This document shows, piece by piece, positions 52,857 through 62,535 of a stretch of DNA of 64,000 nt (position 1 is the stretch's first letter; each line of letters opens with the position of its first letter). This DNA comes from Aureispira sp. CCB-QB1. GTDB lineage: Bacteria > Bacteroidota > Bacteroidia > Chitinophagales > Saprospiraceae. Under the pieces are notes generated by a model. The model was not told the origin of the DNA, did not search any database, and saw only the letters and a program-made list of their open reading frames with translations. Made by a program: the position numbers and the translations under genes. The DNA lies in NCBI RefSeq assembly GCF_000724545.1, contig NZ_JHBV01000004.1:62001-126000 (forward strand). The letters are read 5' to 3'.

Positions 52857-54200
52857 ATGTTCTTCTTTCGATTGATGATTGGATTTTTTTTAGCTATAAA
52901 TTGTTCTTTTGCGCAAACTGTTGATGAAAATTTAGAAAAATATTGGCATTATCGAGCTCGCTTAATTGGTACAAACAATGAATGTGGTTTTTTGGACATT
53001 GGTTTAGGTCGAGGAATGAGCTTGGCAGCTTCTGAGCGGTTTCCTGATGCCGATTGTGCGACGAACCATCATCTCAAAAACAATGATTGCCACCTTTCAA
53101 AAGGATCAGGGCGAATGCATTGGGGAGATGCAAGTCTTTATCATGGACTTTATTTGGCAATATTGGCATTAGAATATAAGAACTTAGAAATTGCGAAACA
53201 AAATACAGATGCTGTGGCTCAGGAATTGTGGTATGCTTTAGAAGCTTTTGAACGACTGGACTCGATGGCAGAAGTAGTCCTAGGGTTGCCTGGTAAAAAA
53301 GATGGTTTTTTTGTGCGAGATGATATAGACGGTGATTTTTATTTTAAAAAAAATACAGCGACCAATAAGCGTTTTTCGAATGAAAATGAGAGCTACAATT
53401 GTATGTCTTCTGCGATTAGCTGTGGCGAGCCTTCGGCAGAATCGGGTTCTTTTATTAGTCAAGATCAAGTGATTGGACTATTTATTGGATTTTGTATGAT
53501 CGATCAATTAATTCCCAATCAAAGATATCGGCATAATTTGCCAACTTTTGGCGAGAAAGTTCGTGTTAATGTTGATCGAATTGTTAGTTATATGATGAAA
53601 GACCGTTGGAAACTAAAAATGCCTGATGGTACCCCAATTCCTGATAAATGGGGAGGAAATGCAATTGGATTGAGCTTTCCAATTAGTACCATTGCCAATC
53701 AGTTGACCAAAGGAGAATATGAAAAAAATTACCACAAAAAAGGCGCTTTGCTTTTAGGTAGACCCATTTATGATTTGTTACAACTTTCTTTGGCTTTTCA
53801 ACATCCCACCAATGTCGTTTTAGCATTAGCAAGTATGAGCCTATTGCCCAAAAGAAGTTACAAAGCATTAGGACGAAAGAGCATCAAGCACGATGTTATT
53901 ATTTACCCTTTAATTCGATCTGTCTTATTTCATCAAAAGTTATTCAAAAAAATAAAACGCAGCGATTTTGAGTTGATCTTAAACGCTGCGCCCTATGATG
54001 GTCCCTGTTTTGGTTTAGAAGATTGTACGGCACCTAATGGATGGAAGTCGTTTAACCGATGGATTCATCCACATTTTAAAAATGGAAATCCCTATGGTAT
54101 TTATAGCGAACTGCCAGGGTTAGATTATATGTTGTTGTATAATTTGTATCATTATTATTATCACAAAGACTTGCCTAGTTATCAACAAAAACTACGCTAG
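52857..54200 (+). CDS. secreted protein of unknown function
   Basis: 447 residues with a signal peptide (MFFFRLMIGFFLAINCSFAQ). No known domain recognised. Six or more cysteines occur in the first 200 residues (NECGFLDIG, DADCATNHH, NDCHLSKG, NCMSSAISCGEP). Long helices (HWGDASLYHGLYLAILALEYKNLEIAKQ..., KNNATNK) suggest an alpha/alpha-barrel-like or helical lytic-type fold. The only motif that stands out is the C-terminal APYDGPCFGLEDCTAPNGWKSFNRWIHPHF. It converges with the TonB receptor gene; the stop codons are 16 bases apart. Could be an enzyme acting outside the cell, but that is a guess. Confidence 0.7.
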   Translation: MFFFRLMIGFFLAINCSFAQTVDENLEKYWHYRARLIGTNNECGFLDIGLGRGMSLAASERFPDADCATNHHLKNNDCHLSKGSGRMHWGDASLYHGLYLAILALEYKNLEIAKQNTDAVAQELWYALEAFERLDSMAEVVLGLPGKKDGFFVRDDIDGDFYFKKNTATNKRFSNENESYNCMSSAISCGEPSAESGSFISQDQVIGLFIGFCMIDQLIPNQRYRHNLPTFGEKVRVNVDRIVSYMMKDRWKLKMPDGTPIPDKWGGNAIGLSFPISTIANQLTKGEYEKNYHKKGALLLGRPIYDLLQLSLAFQHPTNVVLALASMSLLPKRSYKALGRKSIKHDVIIYPLIRSVLFHQKLFKKIKRSDFELILNAAPYDGPCFGLEDCTAPNGWKSFNRWIHPHFKNGNPYGIYSELPGLDYMLLYNLYHYYYHKDLPSYQQKLR

Positions 54201-54216
54201 TTCAATTGTAATTGGT

Positions 54217-56622
54217 TTAACCTTGTTGCTTGGCAGCGCGTTTAGCTTGTCTATTTGCCCTTTGTTCTTTATAATAACCTTTCTTAGGCTGTTTCCATTT
54301 GAAATTAAGTGTAATCGCAGGAATAACAGGAAATAGAGAAACTTGATAAGACTTTAATTCTACCTGTCCCGAAAGGGCATCTGTTTCGGGAGTGGTATAG
54401 GTGAAAAATACATTCTGACGATTGTAGACGTTGTAAACAGATAGTACCATATCGGCTTGAAACGGTTTTTGCTTTTTTGTTAATCGGAAAGATAAACTCA
54501 AATCCATTCGATGATAAGCTGGCAAACGAGCGGAGTTGCGTAATCCATATTCTAACGTTGGGGTAAAATTAACCATATACACAGACTTGATAGGAGTGTA
54601 CGGAGCACCAGAGCCATAGACAAAAGTAGAACTAACTGTAAACCAGTCAAAAATATCATAACTTAAAACAACAGACAAATCATGGGTTCGATCAAAGCCT
54701 GCTAGAAATGTTTTGCCTCGGATATTATCAAAAGTGCGCTCAGAACGAGAAAGCGTATACGATATCCAACCTGTAAAACGCCCTTTTTGTTTGCGCAAAA
54801 ACAACTCTAAACCATAAGCTCGACCACGCCCAGAGATAAACTGATCTTCTAGGTCTGTGTCTGGCGTAGGTGTATAATCTTCGGCATAATCCAGCTGATT
54901 GAATAAATCTTTATAAAAGACCTCAATAGAAGCCTCAAAAGTATTGTCTAAGAAGTTGTGGAAATATCCTAAGGCATATTGAAGCCCCCATTGAGGACGT
55001 ACTTTTTCTGTACTAGGCACCCACAAATCAGTCGGCAGTGTACTTGTAGAATTGCTAACCAAATGGACATATTGCCGTCCCAATGTTACTCCTGCTTTAA
55101 TGGATGAAAAAGGAGAAACTGTTGCTTTGCCACTAAATCTAGGTTCTACCCCAAAGTAGGTTTTGACGGGCTCTAACATGCCATACGTACGTGTAGTATC
55201 TACTTTGCCCGTATAAGGACCCACCTGTTGAAACATAGAGAAACGCATTCCTACATTAACACTAAAGATTTTACTAATTTTCCAATTGTCTGTAATATAA
55301 AGCCCTGCTTCATGCGAGCGTTTGCGGTCTGGATCAATGATAAAAGCTTCTTCCCCAGAAAAAGCCTCTGCTCTATTGGGAGTAAATGTATGATAAGTAT
55401 AATCTACCCCAAATTTGATTTGATGGCGAGGATTGGGATAATAGTCAAAGCTAACTTTTCCTCCAAAATCTCTAATGCCAGAATTTAGCTTAAATGAGAA
55501 TTGTTCTTGTCCTCCTGATACAGAAAAATCATAATCGTTGTAAACAAAAATAAAGTTCATAAAGAGTTTGTCATCAAAAATATGATTCCAACGTAGGGTT
55601 GCCGTGGCATTTCCATAAGGCATATCAAATACAAAACCTCGATCTGGATTTTTTAAATTTAGAACATCTCGTCCAAAATAACCACTTAAAAACAATCGAT
55701 CTTTGTCGGTGATTTGGTACTTTGCTTTGATATTCAAATCATAAAAATAATAGTTGGTTCCCTCAAAAGCGGTTCCTTGAATAAAAGGTTGGGCAACATC
55801 AAAAGCATACGTGCGTCTACCTGAAACAATAAATGAGCCTTTTTTAGGAACAATAGGACCTTGAACGGTTAACCTTGAAGAAATAATTCCAATACCTCCT
55901 TCTATACCAAATTTATCATCATAACCATCTTTCATTTGGATGTCAAGAACAGAAGATAATCTTCCTCCATAGTTGGCAGGCATTCCTCCTTTGATAAGCG
56001 TTGCTTTTTTAATTGCATCTGAATTAAAAACAGAGAAAAAACCTAACAAATGCCCCGCATTGTAGACAACTGCTTCATCTAGCAAAACTAAGTTTTGGTC
56101 AATACCACCGCCACGAACAAAAAATCCTGCGGTTCCTTCTCCAGCAGATTGTACGCCAGGCAATAGTTGGATGGTTTTTAGCAAATCCACTTCTCCCATC
56201 AAAGCAGGAAGTTTTTTTATCTCGCTCATCTCCAATTCTACAGTTCCCATTTGAGTGCTTTCCACATTGGTATTTCCACGTTCGTCTGTTACAACAATAA
56301 CAGAATCAAAAACAGCACCACTAGATAGTTCAATATTAAACGTCGTATCTTGCGTTAGATTAATGGTTATTTTTTTATCCTCATAACCAATATAACTTGC
56401 TACGATAGTGTATTGACCTGGTTTGAGGGATAAAGAGTAAAAACCATAAACATTAGATGTAACACCGTCCAAGGTGTTGTTCTCGTCATAAATGTTGGCA
56501 TAAATTAAATCTTCTCCACTTACAGCGTCCTTGATGTAGCCGCTCATAGTAACTCGTTTTTGGGCGAATAGAGATGTGCTCAATAATAGAAAGAAGCAGA
56601 AGAGTTTATAGTTAACTTGCAT
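54217..56622 (-). CDS. TonB-dependent receptor with carboxypeptidase-like leader domain
   Basis: 801 residues. A signal peptide (MQVNYKLFCFFLLLSTSLFAQ), a carboxypeptidase regulatory-like (CarboxypepD) domain (about 25-105, TMSGYIKDAVSGEDLIYANIYDENNTLDGVTSNVYGFYSL), a TonB plug (about 110-240; KKLPALMGEVDLLKTIQLLPGVQSAGEG...FFVRGGG) and a 22-strand-type outer-membrane barrel. The order fits the small-substrate branch of Bacteroidota receptors rather than the SusC pair type, as no SusD gene adjoins. The substrate is unknown. The next genes upstream are a two-component pair, which may control it. Confidence 0.9.
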   Translation of the reverse strand: MQVNYKLFCFFLLLSTSLFAQKRVTMSGYIKDAVSGEDLIYANIYDENNTLDGVTSNVYGFYSLSLKPGQYTIVASYIGYEDKKITINLTQDTTFNIELSSGAVFDSVIVVTDERGNTNVESTQMGTVELEMSEIKKLPALMGEVDLLKTIQLLPGVQSAGEGTAGFFVRGGGIDQNLVLLDEAVVYNAGHLLGFFSVFNSDAIKKATLIKGGMPANYGGRLSSVLDIQMKDGYDDKFGIEGGIGIISSRLTVQGPIVPKKGSFIVSGRRTYAFDVAQPFIQGTAFEGTNYYFYDLNIKAKYQITDKDRLFLSGYFGRDVLNLKNPDRGFVFDMPYGNATATLRWNHIFDDKLFMNFIFVYNDYDFSVSGGQEQFSFKLNSGIRDFGGKVSFDYYPNPRHQIKFGVDYTYHTFTPNRAEAFSGEEAFIIDPDRKRSHEAGLYITDNWKISKIFSVNVGMRFSMFQQVGPYTGKVDTTRTYGMLEPVKTYFGVEPRFSGKATVSPFSSIKAGVTLGRQYVHLVSNSTSTLPTDLWVPSTEKVRPQWGLQYALGYFHNFLDNTFEASIEVFYKDLFNQLDYAEDYTPTPDTDLEDQFISGRGRAYGLELFLRKQKGRFTGWISYTLSRSERTFDNIRGKTFLAGFDRTHDLSVVLSYDIFDWFTVSSTFVYGSGAPYTPIKSVYMVNFTPTLEYGLRNSARLPAYHRMDLSLSFRLTKKQKPFQADMVLSVYNVYNRQNVFFTYTTPETDALSGQVELKSYQVSLFPVIPAITLNFKWKQPKKGYYKEQRANRQAKRAAKQQG

Positions 56623-56861
56623 TGTTTGTTAAGGCTAATTTATCAATCAATACGACTATCTATCAGAATAGGATGCTTAGTCGTTCGGTGCTTTGTGGTG
56701 TCGTTTTTAAATTTACTACAATTAAAATGATTTTGCTAGAAAAGAGTTTAGTGAAAACCTTAGAATTATAAAAAATAGCTATTCCTTAACATTCCAACAT
56801 GGTGTGCGTATTTTTAAGGCAAAAAAAAATTAAAATCCGAAAAGAGAATAGGGCGTTTTTA

Positions 56862-58853
56862 CTAAATAGAAAAATATAAGGTAATTCTTGTTCCTGTAGA
56901 TGGTTCTGGTCCTAGGTCATCTGTTTGTATCCGAATTTCTTTCTGCATGGTTTGATTCAAAAACTGAATTCTATGTTGAATAGCTTCTGTTGAAAAACCT
57001 GTATGAAGATGCAGTGTTTTTTCTTTCATTTCATTGGCTTTTTCTTGTCCAATTCCATTGTCCTCAATTACACAAACCAAAAAATCCCCCTCAATACGAA
57101 ACTCAACCAAGAGCTTTTTTAACCCTTTTTTGTGAAACAATCCATGTTTGATGGCATTCTCGATATAAGGTTGAATAAACATGGCAGGTATTTGAATCTC
57201 TGTTTGTTGTTCAAGGGAGACGAGGCAATTAAAGGTGACATTTAATTGTTCGCCAAAACGTAATTTTTCAAGATCAAGATAAAGGCTTAAAATTTCCAAT
57301 TCGTTGTTCAAAGAAATGAATTGTTCTTTGGAAGACAAGAGAATTTTTCGGATTAAGGCACTAAATTTTCCTATATAAATGGTTGAGTTTTTAATGTCTT
57401 TCATTAGCACCAAATCCTGAATGGAATTGAGTGCATTGAAGATAAAGTGAGGGTTCATTTGTGCTTGAAGGGCTTTTAAACTAAGCAAGGCTACTTCATC
57501 TTGTTTTTGCCGTTCAAGTTGTTCATAAGCAATATTTAAAGCTATTTTTTGTTGCCTAATAATTCTAAGCCGAGATGAGATATAGAGCAATAATAGCAGG
57601 ACTAGCAGCGTAAAGATAACCACTCCCATTAAGTTTCTTTTGCTCTGAATAGCCCTTTCGTTGGATAGTAATAATTCTTTTTGGGTTAATTCCTTTTCAA
57701 GTTTGTGCTGATTGGTTCTATATTTGGTTTCTAGAGAGGCAATCAAGGTAGCATTTTTACCTTTTCGGAGGCTATCTACCATGTTAAATTGGTTTTTTAA
57801 TAGTTCCAATGCTCCTTTGTAGTCTTTTTTTAGTTCAAAAAAGTTTCTTTTAACTTGATAATAATTGATCAAAAGGGAGGGGTTCTTGAATTTAGGAGCA
57901 ATGGCATCTAGTTCAGCAACAATTTTTTGCAGTTCAAGTACATTTTTCCTAGCAACATGTATTTTTCCTATAAGCGTAAGTGTTTGACTTAAAACCTTAA
58001 TGTCTTTTACCTTCTTAGCTATTTCTAACGCTTTTTCATAAAACGGAATGGCTGTTAGAGTATCTTTTTTCTTGAGGTAGGCATTGGCAACGACACTATA
58101 AGAAAGAGACAAGCCGTGAAGATTGTTCACTTGTTTTTTAAACTCAATGGCTTTTAATCCATAATAAATCGTACTATCTATTTGCTTTTGTTTCAGAAAA
58201 AAAGTAGCTAAATTACTATAAACTAATCCAAAACAATAAGGTGTTCTAGAAGAGGGTAAGTCATCGCAAATACCCGCACATTTTTGATTGTATTGAATGG
58301 CTTTGGCGTACATTTTTTGACTATAAAAAAGACCGCTTAGACCAATATAACAAGAAGCTACAATCTCTGTCAATTGGTTTTCTTTAGCAATTTTTAAAGC
58401 ATTTAGATACTTTTGAGTGGCCTCAGATAGGTCGCCCTTCATTTGTAATAATGAGGCATGTTCGGTTAAAACACCTAAGTGTTTTTTTTTATCGGACACA
58501 TGAGGCAAATAGCTATAAGCTTCTTCAATAACCGTAAGGGCTGAATCAATGGTATTGGTAGAGGTTAGGTAATAGCTGTAGTAGATACACAAACCTATCA
58601 AATGATGGTATTGTTTGTACTCTTTTGCCAGTCGAATACCTTCAAGAATGTAGACAATACTCTTTTCTGCATCCTTTCGAATCGTCTTCGTACTTAATTC
58701 AAGTAAAATTTCCAATTTAAGTGTGTCATGAGGACTTGTTTCTAAAGCGATTTCGAGAGAATCTAGTATGGCATCTTGTGCTTTAGAAGTAGACGGTTGT
58801 ATAAAGAAAAATAGGCAAAAAATATAGAATAAACGGACGTAATATTGTTTCAT
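56862..58853 (-). CDS. LytS-type sensor histidine kinase with TPR sensor
   Basis: 663 residues. Signal peptide (about 1-25), TPR-type helical repeats in the periplasm (about 30-370), one membrane helix (about 407-427), a coiled linker, and the His_kinase domain with the phospho-acceptor H469 in QAQMNPHFIFNALNS. The HATPase domain has the N-box IQPYIENAIKHG and GIGQEKANE. It is preceded on the same strand by the LytTR regulator (31 bases), so it is the second gene of that unit. The sensed signal is unknown. Confidence 0.9.
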   Translation of the reverse strand: MKQYYVRLFYIFCLFFFIQPSTSKAQDAILDSLEIALETSPHDTLKLEILLELSTKTIRKDAEKSIVYILEGIRLAKEYKQYHHLIGLCIYYSYYLTSTNTIDSALTVIEEAYSYLPHVSDKKKHLGVLTEHASLLQMKGDLSEATQKYLNALKIAKENQLTEIVASCYIGLSGLFYSQKMYAKAIQYNQKCAGICDDLPSSRTPYCFGLVYSNLATFFLKQKQIDSTIYYGLKAIEFKKQVNNLHGLSLSYSVVANAYLKKKDTLTAIPFYEKALEIAKKVKDIKVLSQTLTLIGKIHVARKNVLELQKIVAELDAIAPKFKNPSLLINYYQVKRNFFELKKDYKGALELLKNQFNMVDSLRKGKNATLIASLETKYRTNQHKLEKELTQKELLLSNERAIQSKRNLMGVVIFTLLVLLLLLYISSRLRIIRQQKIALNIAYEQLERQKQDEVALLSLKALQAQMNPHFIFNALNSIQDLVLMKDIKNSTIYIGKFSALIRKILLSSKEQFISLNNELEILSLYLDLEKLRFGEQLNVTFNCLVSLEQQTEIQIPAMFIQPYIENAIKHGLFHKKGLKKLLVEFRIEGDFLVCVIEDNGIGQEKANEMKEKTLHLHTGFSTEAIQHRIQFLNQTMQKEIRIQTDDLGPEPSTGTRITLYFSI

Positions 58854-58884
58854 AAGGGGACTAAGTTAGGACATAGGAAAGGCG

Positions 58885-59634
58885 TTAGAAAAGATTTAGA
58901 TAAGAGATGTGTTCTTCAAAACTTTTCTTTTTTTCTCTAGCAACTTTCGCATTAATATTTTCGGATAACGTGAGTTGCCCCTCACCTTTGAAGTATTTTT
59001 TTATATGATTGATATTGACAATAGAGGAGCGATGAACTTTGTAGAATTGTAAATGGTTTTGTGTGAGTTTTTCAAAAAACTTAATGCTTTTGCTGATTAA
59101 AATTGGTTTAGAGTTGGTTTGCCATACTTTGGTGTAAGCGCCATCGGCTTCTATCAAGATAATTTTCTTTGTTTCAATAAAAATTAAGCCTTCAGCAACA
59201 GGCAAGGCAATATTGTGAATAATATTTTTTGTTAAATTAGATTTTAAAGCCTGGAGTCTTTCATACATAGTCGAAGTTTGAACTTTTTGTCTGAGTTTCT
59301 CAACGGCTATTTCTAATTTTTCTAATTCAATAGGCTTGAGTAAATAATCAATAGCAGAGAGCTCAAACGCTTGTATGGCGTATTCATTATGCGCTGTTGC
59401 AAAGATCAATTCAAAATTTACTTCTTTAAAAAAAGAAAGCAATTCTAGCCCTGAATATTGGGGCATTTCGATGTCACAAAAGACAACATGTGGCTCTAAT
59501 TTATTAATTTGCAAAACGGCATCGGGTACGTTAGAACATACTGCAACAATTTGCAAATCAGAGAAGAAGGTAGTGATTAAGTTTTTTAAAACACGCCGCC
59601 CTCTTTCTTCATCATCAATTATAATGACTTTCAT
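58885..59634 (-). CDS. LytTR-type response regulator
   Basis: 249 residues from the ATG at 59634 (MKVIIIDDEERGRRVLKN). A start at 59697 would add an unlikely leader. The receiver domain has the acidic pocket IDDEE and the phosphorylation site D54 in VVFCDIEMPQYSG; the DNA-binding LytTR domain (about 145-248) follows, ending SSIVNINHIKKYFKGEGQLTLSENINAKVAREKKKSF. It heads the regulator-kinase unit. The target genes are unknown; the TonB receptor on the same strand is a neighbour. Confidence 0.9.
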   Translation of the reverse strand: MKVIIIDDEERGRRVLKNLITTFFSDLQIVAVCSNVPDAVLQINKLEPHVVFCDIEMPQYSGLELLSFFKEVNFELIFATAHNEYAIQAFELSAIDYLLKPIELEKLEIAVEKLRQKVQTSTMYERLQALKSNLTKNIIHNIALPVAEGLIFIETKKIILIEADGAYTKVWQTNSKPILISKSIKFFEKLTQNHLQFYKVHRSSIVNINHIKKYFKGEGQLTLSENINAKVAREKKKSFEEHISYLNLF

Positions 59635-59697
59635 AGGATGATTGGAATCGTAGAAAAATTTGAGATTTAATTGTTGCTGTAATATAGTATAAAACAA

Positions 59698-59998
59698 TTT
59701 CTTTTAAAAAAATATAAATTTTAAAAGCACTTTTAGGTAGCCTAATGCTCTAAAAAAAAGTAAAAATTTACCATCCATCAACTGAAAACTAACGGTTGAT
59801 TAATCGATTATAATATACTCGTTTTTACTTTTTGAGCATTACTTTGCTGGACGTAGTTGATGCATAGAAAATTAAAAATTGGAATGTTAGAAAAATGATT
59901 TAGAACTTATTTTAAATCGTTAAGATTTGTATTTTGAGTTCTGTAATACTTGATGTTGTCATCAAAACCATTTTTGTAAAACGCTAAAACAAGCAATC
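59698..59998. other. divergent intergenic region
   Basis: No gene. Besides the inverted repeat at 59743, a small palindrome TTGATG-TTGT-CATCAA (59950-59965) lies just upstream of the next gene and could be an operator. Confidence 0.5.
59743..59841. repeat. 99-base inverted repeat
   Basis: Left arm TAATGCTCTAAAAAAAAGTAAAAA (59743-59766) and right arm GTTTTTACTTTTTGAGCATTA (59821-59841) are complementary over about 20 positions with a 3-base indel. The middle contains a second pair, TCAAC/GTTGA. It lies in the divergent region of the response regulator and the next gene. Confidence 0.6.
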
Positions 59999-60334
59999 AT
60001 GAAAAAGTACTTGATCTTAATTCCTTTATTTTTATGTTTAGGAACAAATCTTTTTGCTCAATTTGATAATCAAACCTGTGAAGAACTACTAAAACCTTAT
60101 GTTAAATCCAATAAAGATTTTGCAAAGATGAATATTGCGACTTTGGATTTCTCAAAACATCATCAAAAGTTTGATATCAATTGGTTACTAGATTTTAAAT
60201 TTAACTTTATGGATAAGGTATTGGATGTAGAATACACAACAGATAAAGGGACATTCCATCTGTATATTCCATATATTGAAATTATAAAAATTAATACTAG
60301 TAAAACTTCATTGGATATTATTGTAAGAGATTAA
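59999..60334 (+). CDS. small secreted hypothetical protein
   Basis: 111 residues with a signal peptide (MKKYLILIPLFLCLGTNLFAQ). The mature 90 residues are beta-rich, one cysteine (C27), no known family. Probably periplasmic or surface-associated. A palindrome 34 bases upstream and a terminator downstream suggest a single-gene unit. Confidence 0.6.
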   Translation: MKKYLILIPLFLCLGTNLFAQFDNQTCEELLKPYVKSNKDFAKMNIATLDFSKHHQKFDINWLLDFKFNFMDKVLDVEYTTDKGTFHLYIPYIEIIKINTSKTSLDIIVRD

Positions 60335-60378
60335 AACCATTGAAGAGTTGTTGACTTACGCAATGAACTTAAAAGAAT

Positions 60379-60412
60379 TAAAAGGCTGCTTATTAGAGCG
60401 GTCTTTTTTTTG
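60379..60412 (+). terminator. terminator after the small secreted protein gene
   Basis: AAAGGCTGCT (60381-60390) pairs with AGAGCGGTCTTT with two G-U wobbles, followed by T. Confidence 0.65.
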
Positions 60413-60543
60413 AAATAAAGAATGAATTAAAAAAAACAAAGCATAAAATTGTAGAATCCACCTAGGCTTTGTAATTTCAGCCTGTAAAAATAATGTACCC
60501 ACATAAAAGACAAAAAAAAGAACTACTTATAAAAACATAGATT

Positions 60544-61527
60544 ATGGCAATGAGAAAAATTCGTATGCGCGAAGCCTTGAGAGAGGCAATGTCAGAAGAA
60601 ATGCGTAGAGACGAGAACGTATTTTTGATGGGCGAAGAAGTAGCAGAGTATAATGGAGCATACAAAGTTAGTCAAGGCATGTTGGATGAGTTTGGTCCCA
60701 AACGCATTATCGATACGCCAATTGCAGAGTTAGGTTTTGCAGCAATTGGAGTAGGAGCAGCCATGGGAGGTGTCCGTCCAATTGTAGAATTTATGACTTG
60801 GAACTTTGCTGTGTTAGCATTTGATCAAATTGTCAACCACGCTGCGAAAATAAACTCTATGTCTGCGGGGCAATTTAAATGCCCAATCGTATTTAGAGGA
60901 GGAACAGGTTCGGCAGGACAATTGGCACAACAACATTCTCAAACATTTGAAAGTTGGATGGCTAACGTTCCTGGTCTAAAAGTTATCTCTATTTCTAACG
61001 CTTATGATGCAAAAGGTTTGTTGAAGTCGGCGATTAGAGATGAAGATCCTGTTTGTTTTATGGAGTCCGAACTGATGTATTCAGATATGGGAGAAGTTCC
61101 AGAAGAAGAGTATTTGATTCCTATTGGAAAAGCAAATGTTGTTCGTGAAGGAACGGATGTTACTATTACTTGTTTTAATAAATTAGTAAAAGTAGCCGTT
61201 GCTGCTGCCGAAGAATTAGAAAAAGAAGGTATTTCTGTAGAAATTATTGATTTGCGTACCATTCGCCCGTTAGATGAGGCGGCAATTATTCAGTCGGTCA
61301 AGAAAACAAATCGCTTGATTGCATTGGATGAATCATGGCCTTTTGCAGGGGTATCGTCAGAAATTGCTTATCGCACACAAAAGCATGCCTTTGACTATTT
61401 GGATGCTCCTGTTACGAGAATCAATAGTTTGGATGTGAGTATGTGTTATGCGCCAACTTTAGTAGATGCTTTCTTGCCTTCTGCTGAAAAGGTAATCAAA
61501 GCTGTAAAAGAAGTACTTTATCGTTAA
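60544..61527 (+). CDS. pdhB: pyruvate dehydrogenase E1 component subunit beta
   Basis: 327 residues, typical length. With the alpha subunit it makes the thiamine-diphosphate enzyme that decarboxylates pyruvate for acetyl-CoA synthesis. Family motifs: FLMGEEVAEYNGAYKVSQGM, IDTPIAELGFAAIGVGAAMGGVRPIVEFMTWNF, QLAQQHSQTFESWMANVPGLKV. The TPP-site Glu lies in TPIAE. The alpha subunit is not in the window, so the pair is split in this genome. It stands alone and is followed by a terminator. Confidence 0.95.
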   Translation: MAMRKIRMREALREAMSEEMRRDENVFLMGEEVAEYNGAYKVSQGMLDEFGPKRIIDTPIAELGFAAIGVGAAMGGVRPIVEFMTWNFAVLAFDQIVNHAAKINSMSAGQFKCPIVFRGGTGSAGQLAQQHSQTFESWMANVPGLKVISISNAYDAKGLLKSAIRDEDPVCFMESELMYSDMGEVPEEEYLIPIGKANVVREGTDVTITCFNKLVKVAVAAAEELEKEGISVEIIDLRTIRPLDEAAIIQSVKKTNRLIALDESWPFAGVSSEIAYRTQKHAFDYLDAPVTRINSLDVSMCYAPTLVDAFLPSAEKVIKAVKEVLYR

Positions 61528-61562
61528 TAATAAACCCCTTTTTTAGAGGTTTTAGAGATATA

Positions 61563-61596
61563 GAAGCCATCTGCAAATTGTTTGTAGATGGCTTTT
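61563..61596 (+). terminator. pdhB terminator
   Basis: AAGCCATCTGCAAA (61564-61577) pairs with TTTGTAGATGGCTT (61581-61594), then TTTT. Confidence 0.9.
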
Positions 61597-61632
61597 TTCT
61601 GGGCGATTATTTAATTGTGATTTCATACTTAT

Positions 61633-62274
61633 TTACCCAAGCCCAGGACTTCGAATAACGCGTCGTTTTTTGATTCTTTTAAAGGTATAAGCGACATTTA
61701 AGCCTAATGTTATACTATTATAATAATTGTAATTAGTACTATTAGGATGGTTGTCTTGGCGGATTTTGATTAAATCATACACTCCATAAAGCCGTACAGC
61801 AAAACTAGGGGTGATTTGATAAGCGATGGCTGCTCTAGGACCTAGATGCAAAGTAGGTGTTTTAAAAAAAGGAATGTCTGAATGCACAATAGTGATAAAC
61901 TCTATTCCAACATCAAAAGAAAGCTTTGAACTGGCTTTGAAAGAGCATAGGACAGGGACAGTCACACAATGCATTGCTCTATAGTTATTGACAAAGTTGG
62001 AATCGGATTGATGATTTCCTAAAAAGAACCGAATGGCATAAAAACCTCCCCAACGAATGGCTATTTTGTCGCTAACATGTTTTTCTACAAATAACCCACC
62101 ATTTATACCAGGATGTAAATTTCTGAGAAATAGTGTTTTTTGAGGACTCGGAATATTTCCTGCAAAGTTAAAACCTGCTTCTAGACCTATAGATGTCTGT
62201 GCTAGGCTCGAAAATGACAAACATAGACAAAGTAATAAAGCTAAAAAAGGTGTTTTAATATTTGTAGTGGACAT
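61633..62274 (-). CDS. outer-membrane beta-barrel protein (PorT/OmpA-barrel type)
   Basis: 213 residues. A signal peptide (MSTTNIKTPFLALLLCLCLSFSSLAQ) is followed by an 8-10 strand barrel of about 180 residues, opening with GLEAGFNFAGN and having alternating aromatic strands (WGGFYAIRFFLG, FAVRLYGVYDLIKI, LGLNVAYTFKRI). This is the common small 'outer membrane beta-barrel' family of Bacteroidota. The C-terminus is basic (KRIKKRRVIRSPGLG) and unusual in lacking a final aromatic residue. Function unknown. Confidence 0.78.
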   Translation of the reverse strand: MSTTNIKTPFLALLLCLCLSFSSLAQTSIGLEAGFNFAGNIPSPQKTLFLRNLHPGINGGLFVEKHVSDKIAIRWGGFYAIRFFLGNHQSDSNFVNNYRAMHCVTVPVLCSFKASSKLSFDVGIEFITIVHSDIPFFKTPTLHLGPRAAIAYQITPSFAVRLYGVYDLIKIRQDNHPNSTNYNYYNSITLGLNVAYTFKRIKKRRVIRSPGLG

Positions 62275-62398
62275 CGTGATAAGGATAACTTGCTAATAAG
62301 AAAGTAAAAAAGCAACGACTATATAGTAGTGGTGCAACTAAGTACTAATATAACTTATTATTATAACTTAGAAAGAAGTTCATATGCTGCTTGGTATA

Positions 62399-62534
62399 AA
62401 AAATAAGTACGTGGGCAGAAAAACATATAGCTAAAAAATAGACTTATTTTAGTGCTAATTAAAGAGAAACAATGCAGCTTTACCTGTGGTGCTATTTCGT
62501 GGTTTATATGATTTTTTTGAACGATTATTTATAA
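62399..62534 (+). repeat. interspersed repeat B copy 3 with a repeat A fragment inside
   Basis: AAATAAGTACGTGGGCAG...TATAGCTAAAAAATAG and TTTTAGTGCT match copy 1 at 6563. The end GAACGATTATTTA also matches. Between them lies GTGGTGCTATTTCGTGGT, a repeat A piece (62485-62502). Confidence 0.6.
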
Positions 62535-62535
62535 C

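Noticed and set aside
59635-59697. Longer N-terminus for the LytTR regulator
   Set aside because: Receiver domains begin with the strand VIIIDDE, which lies right after the ATG at 59634.
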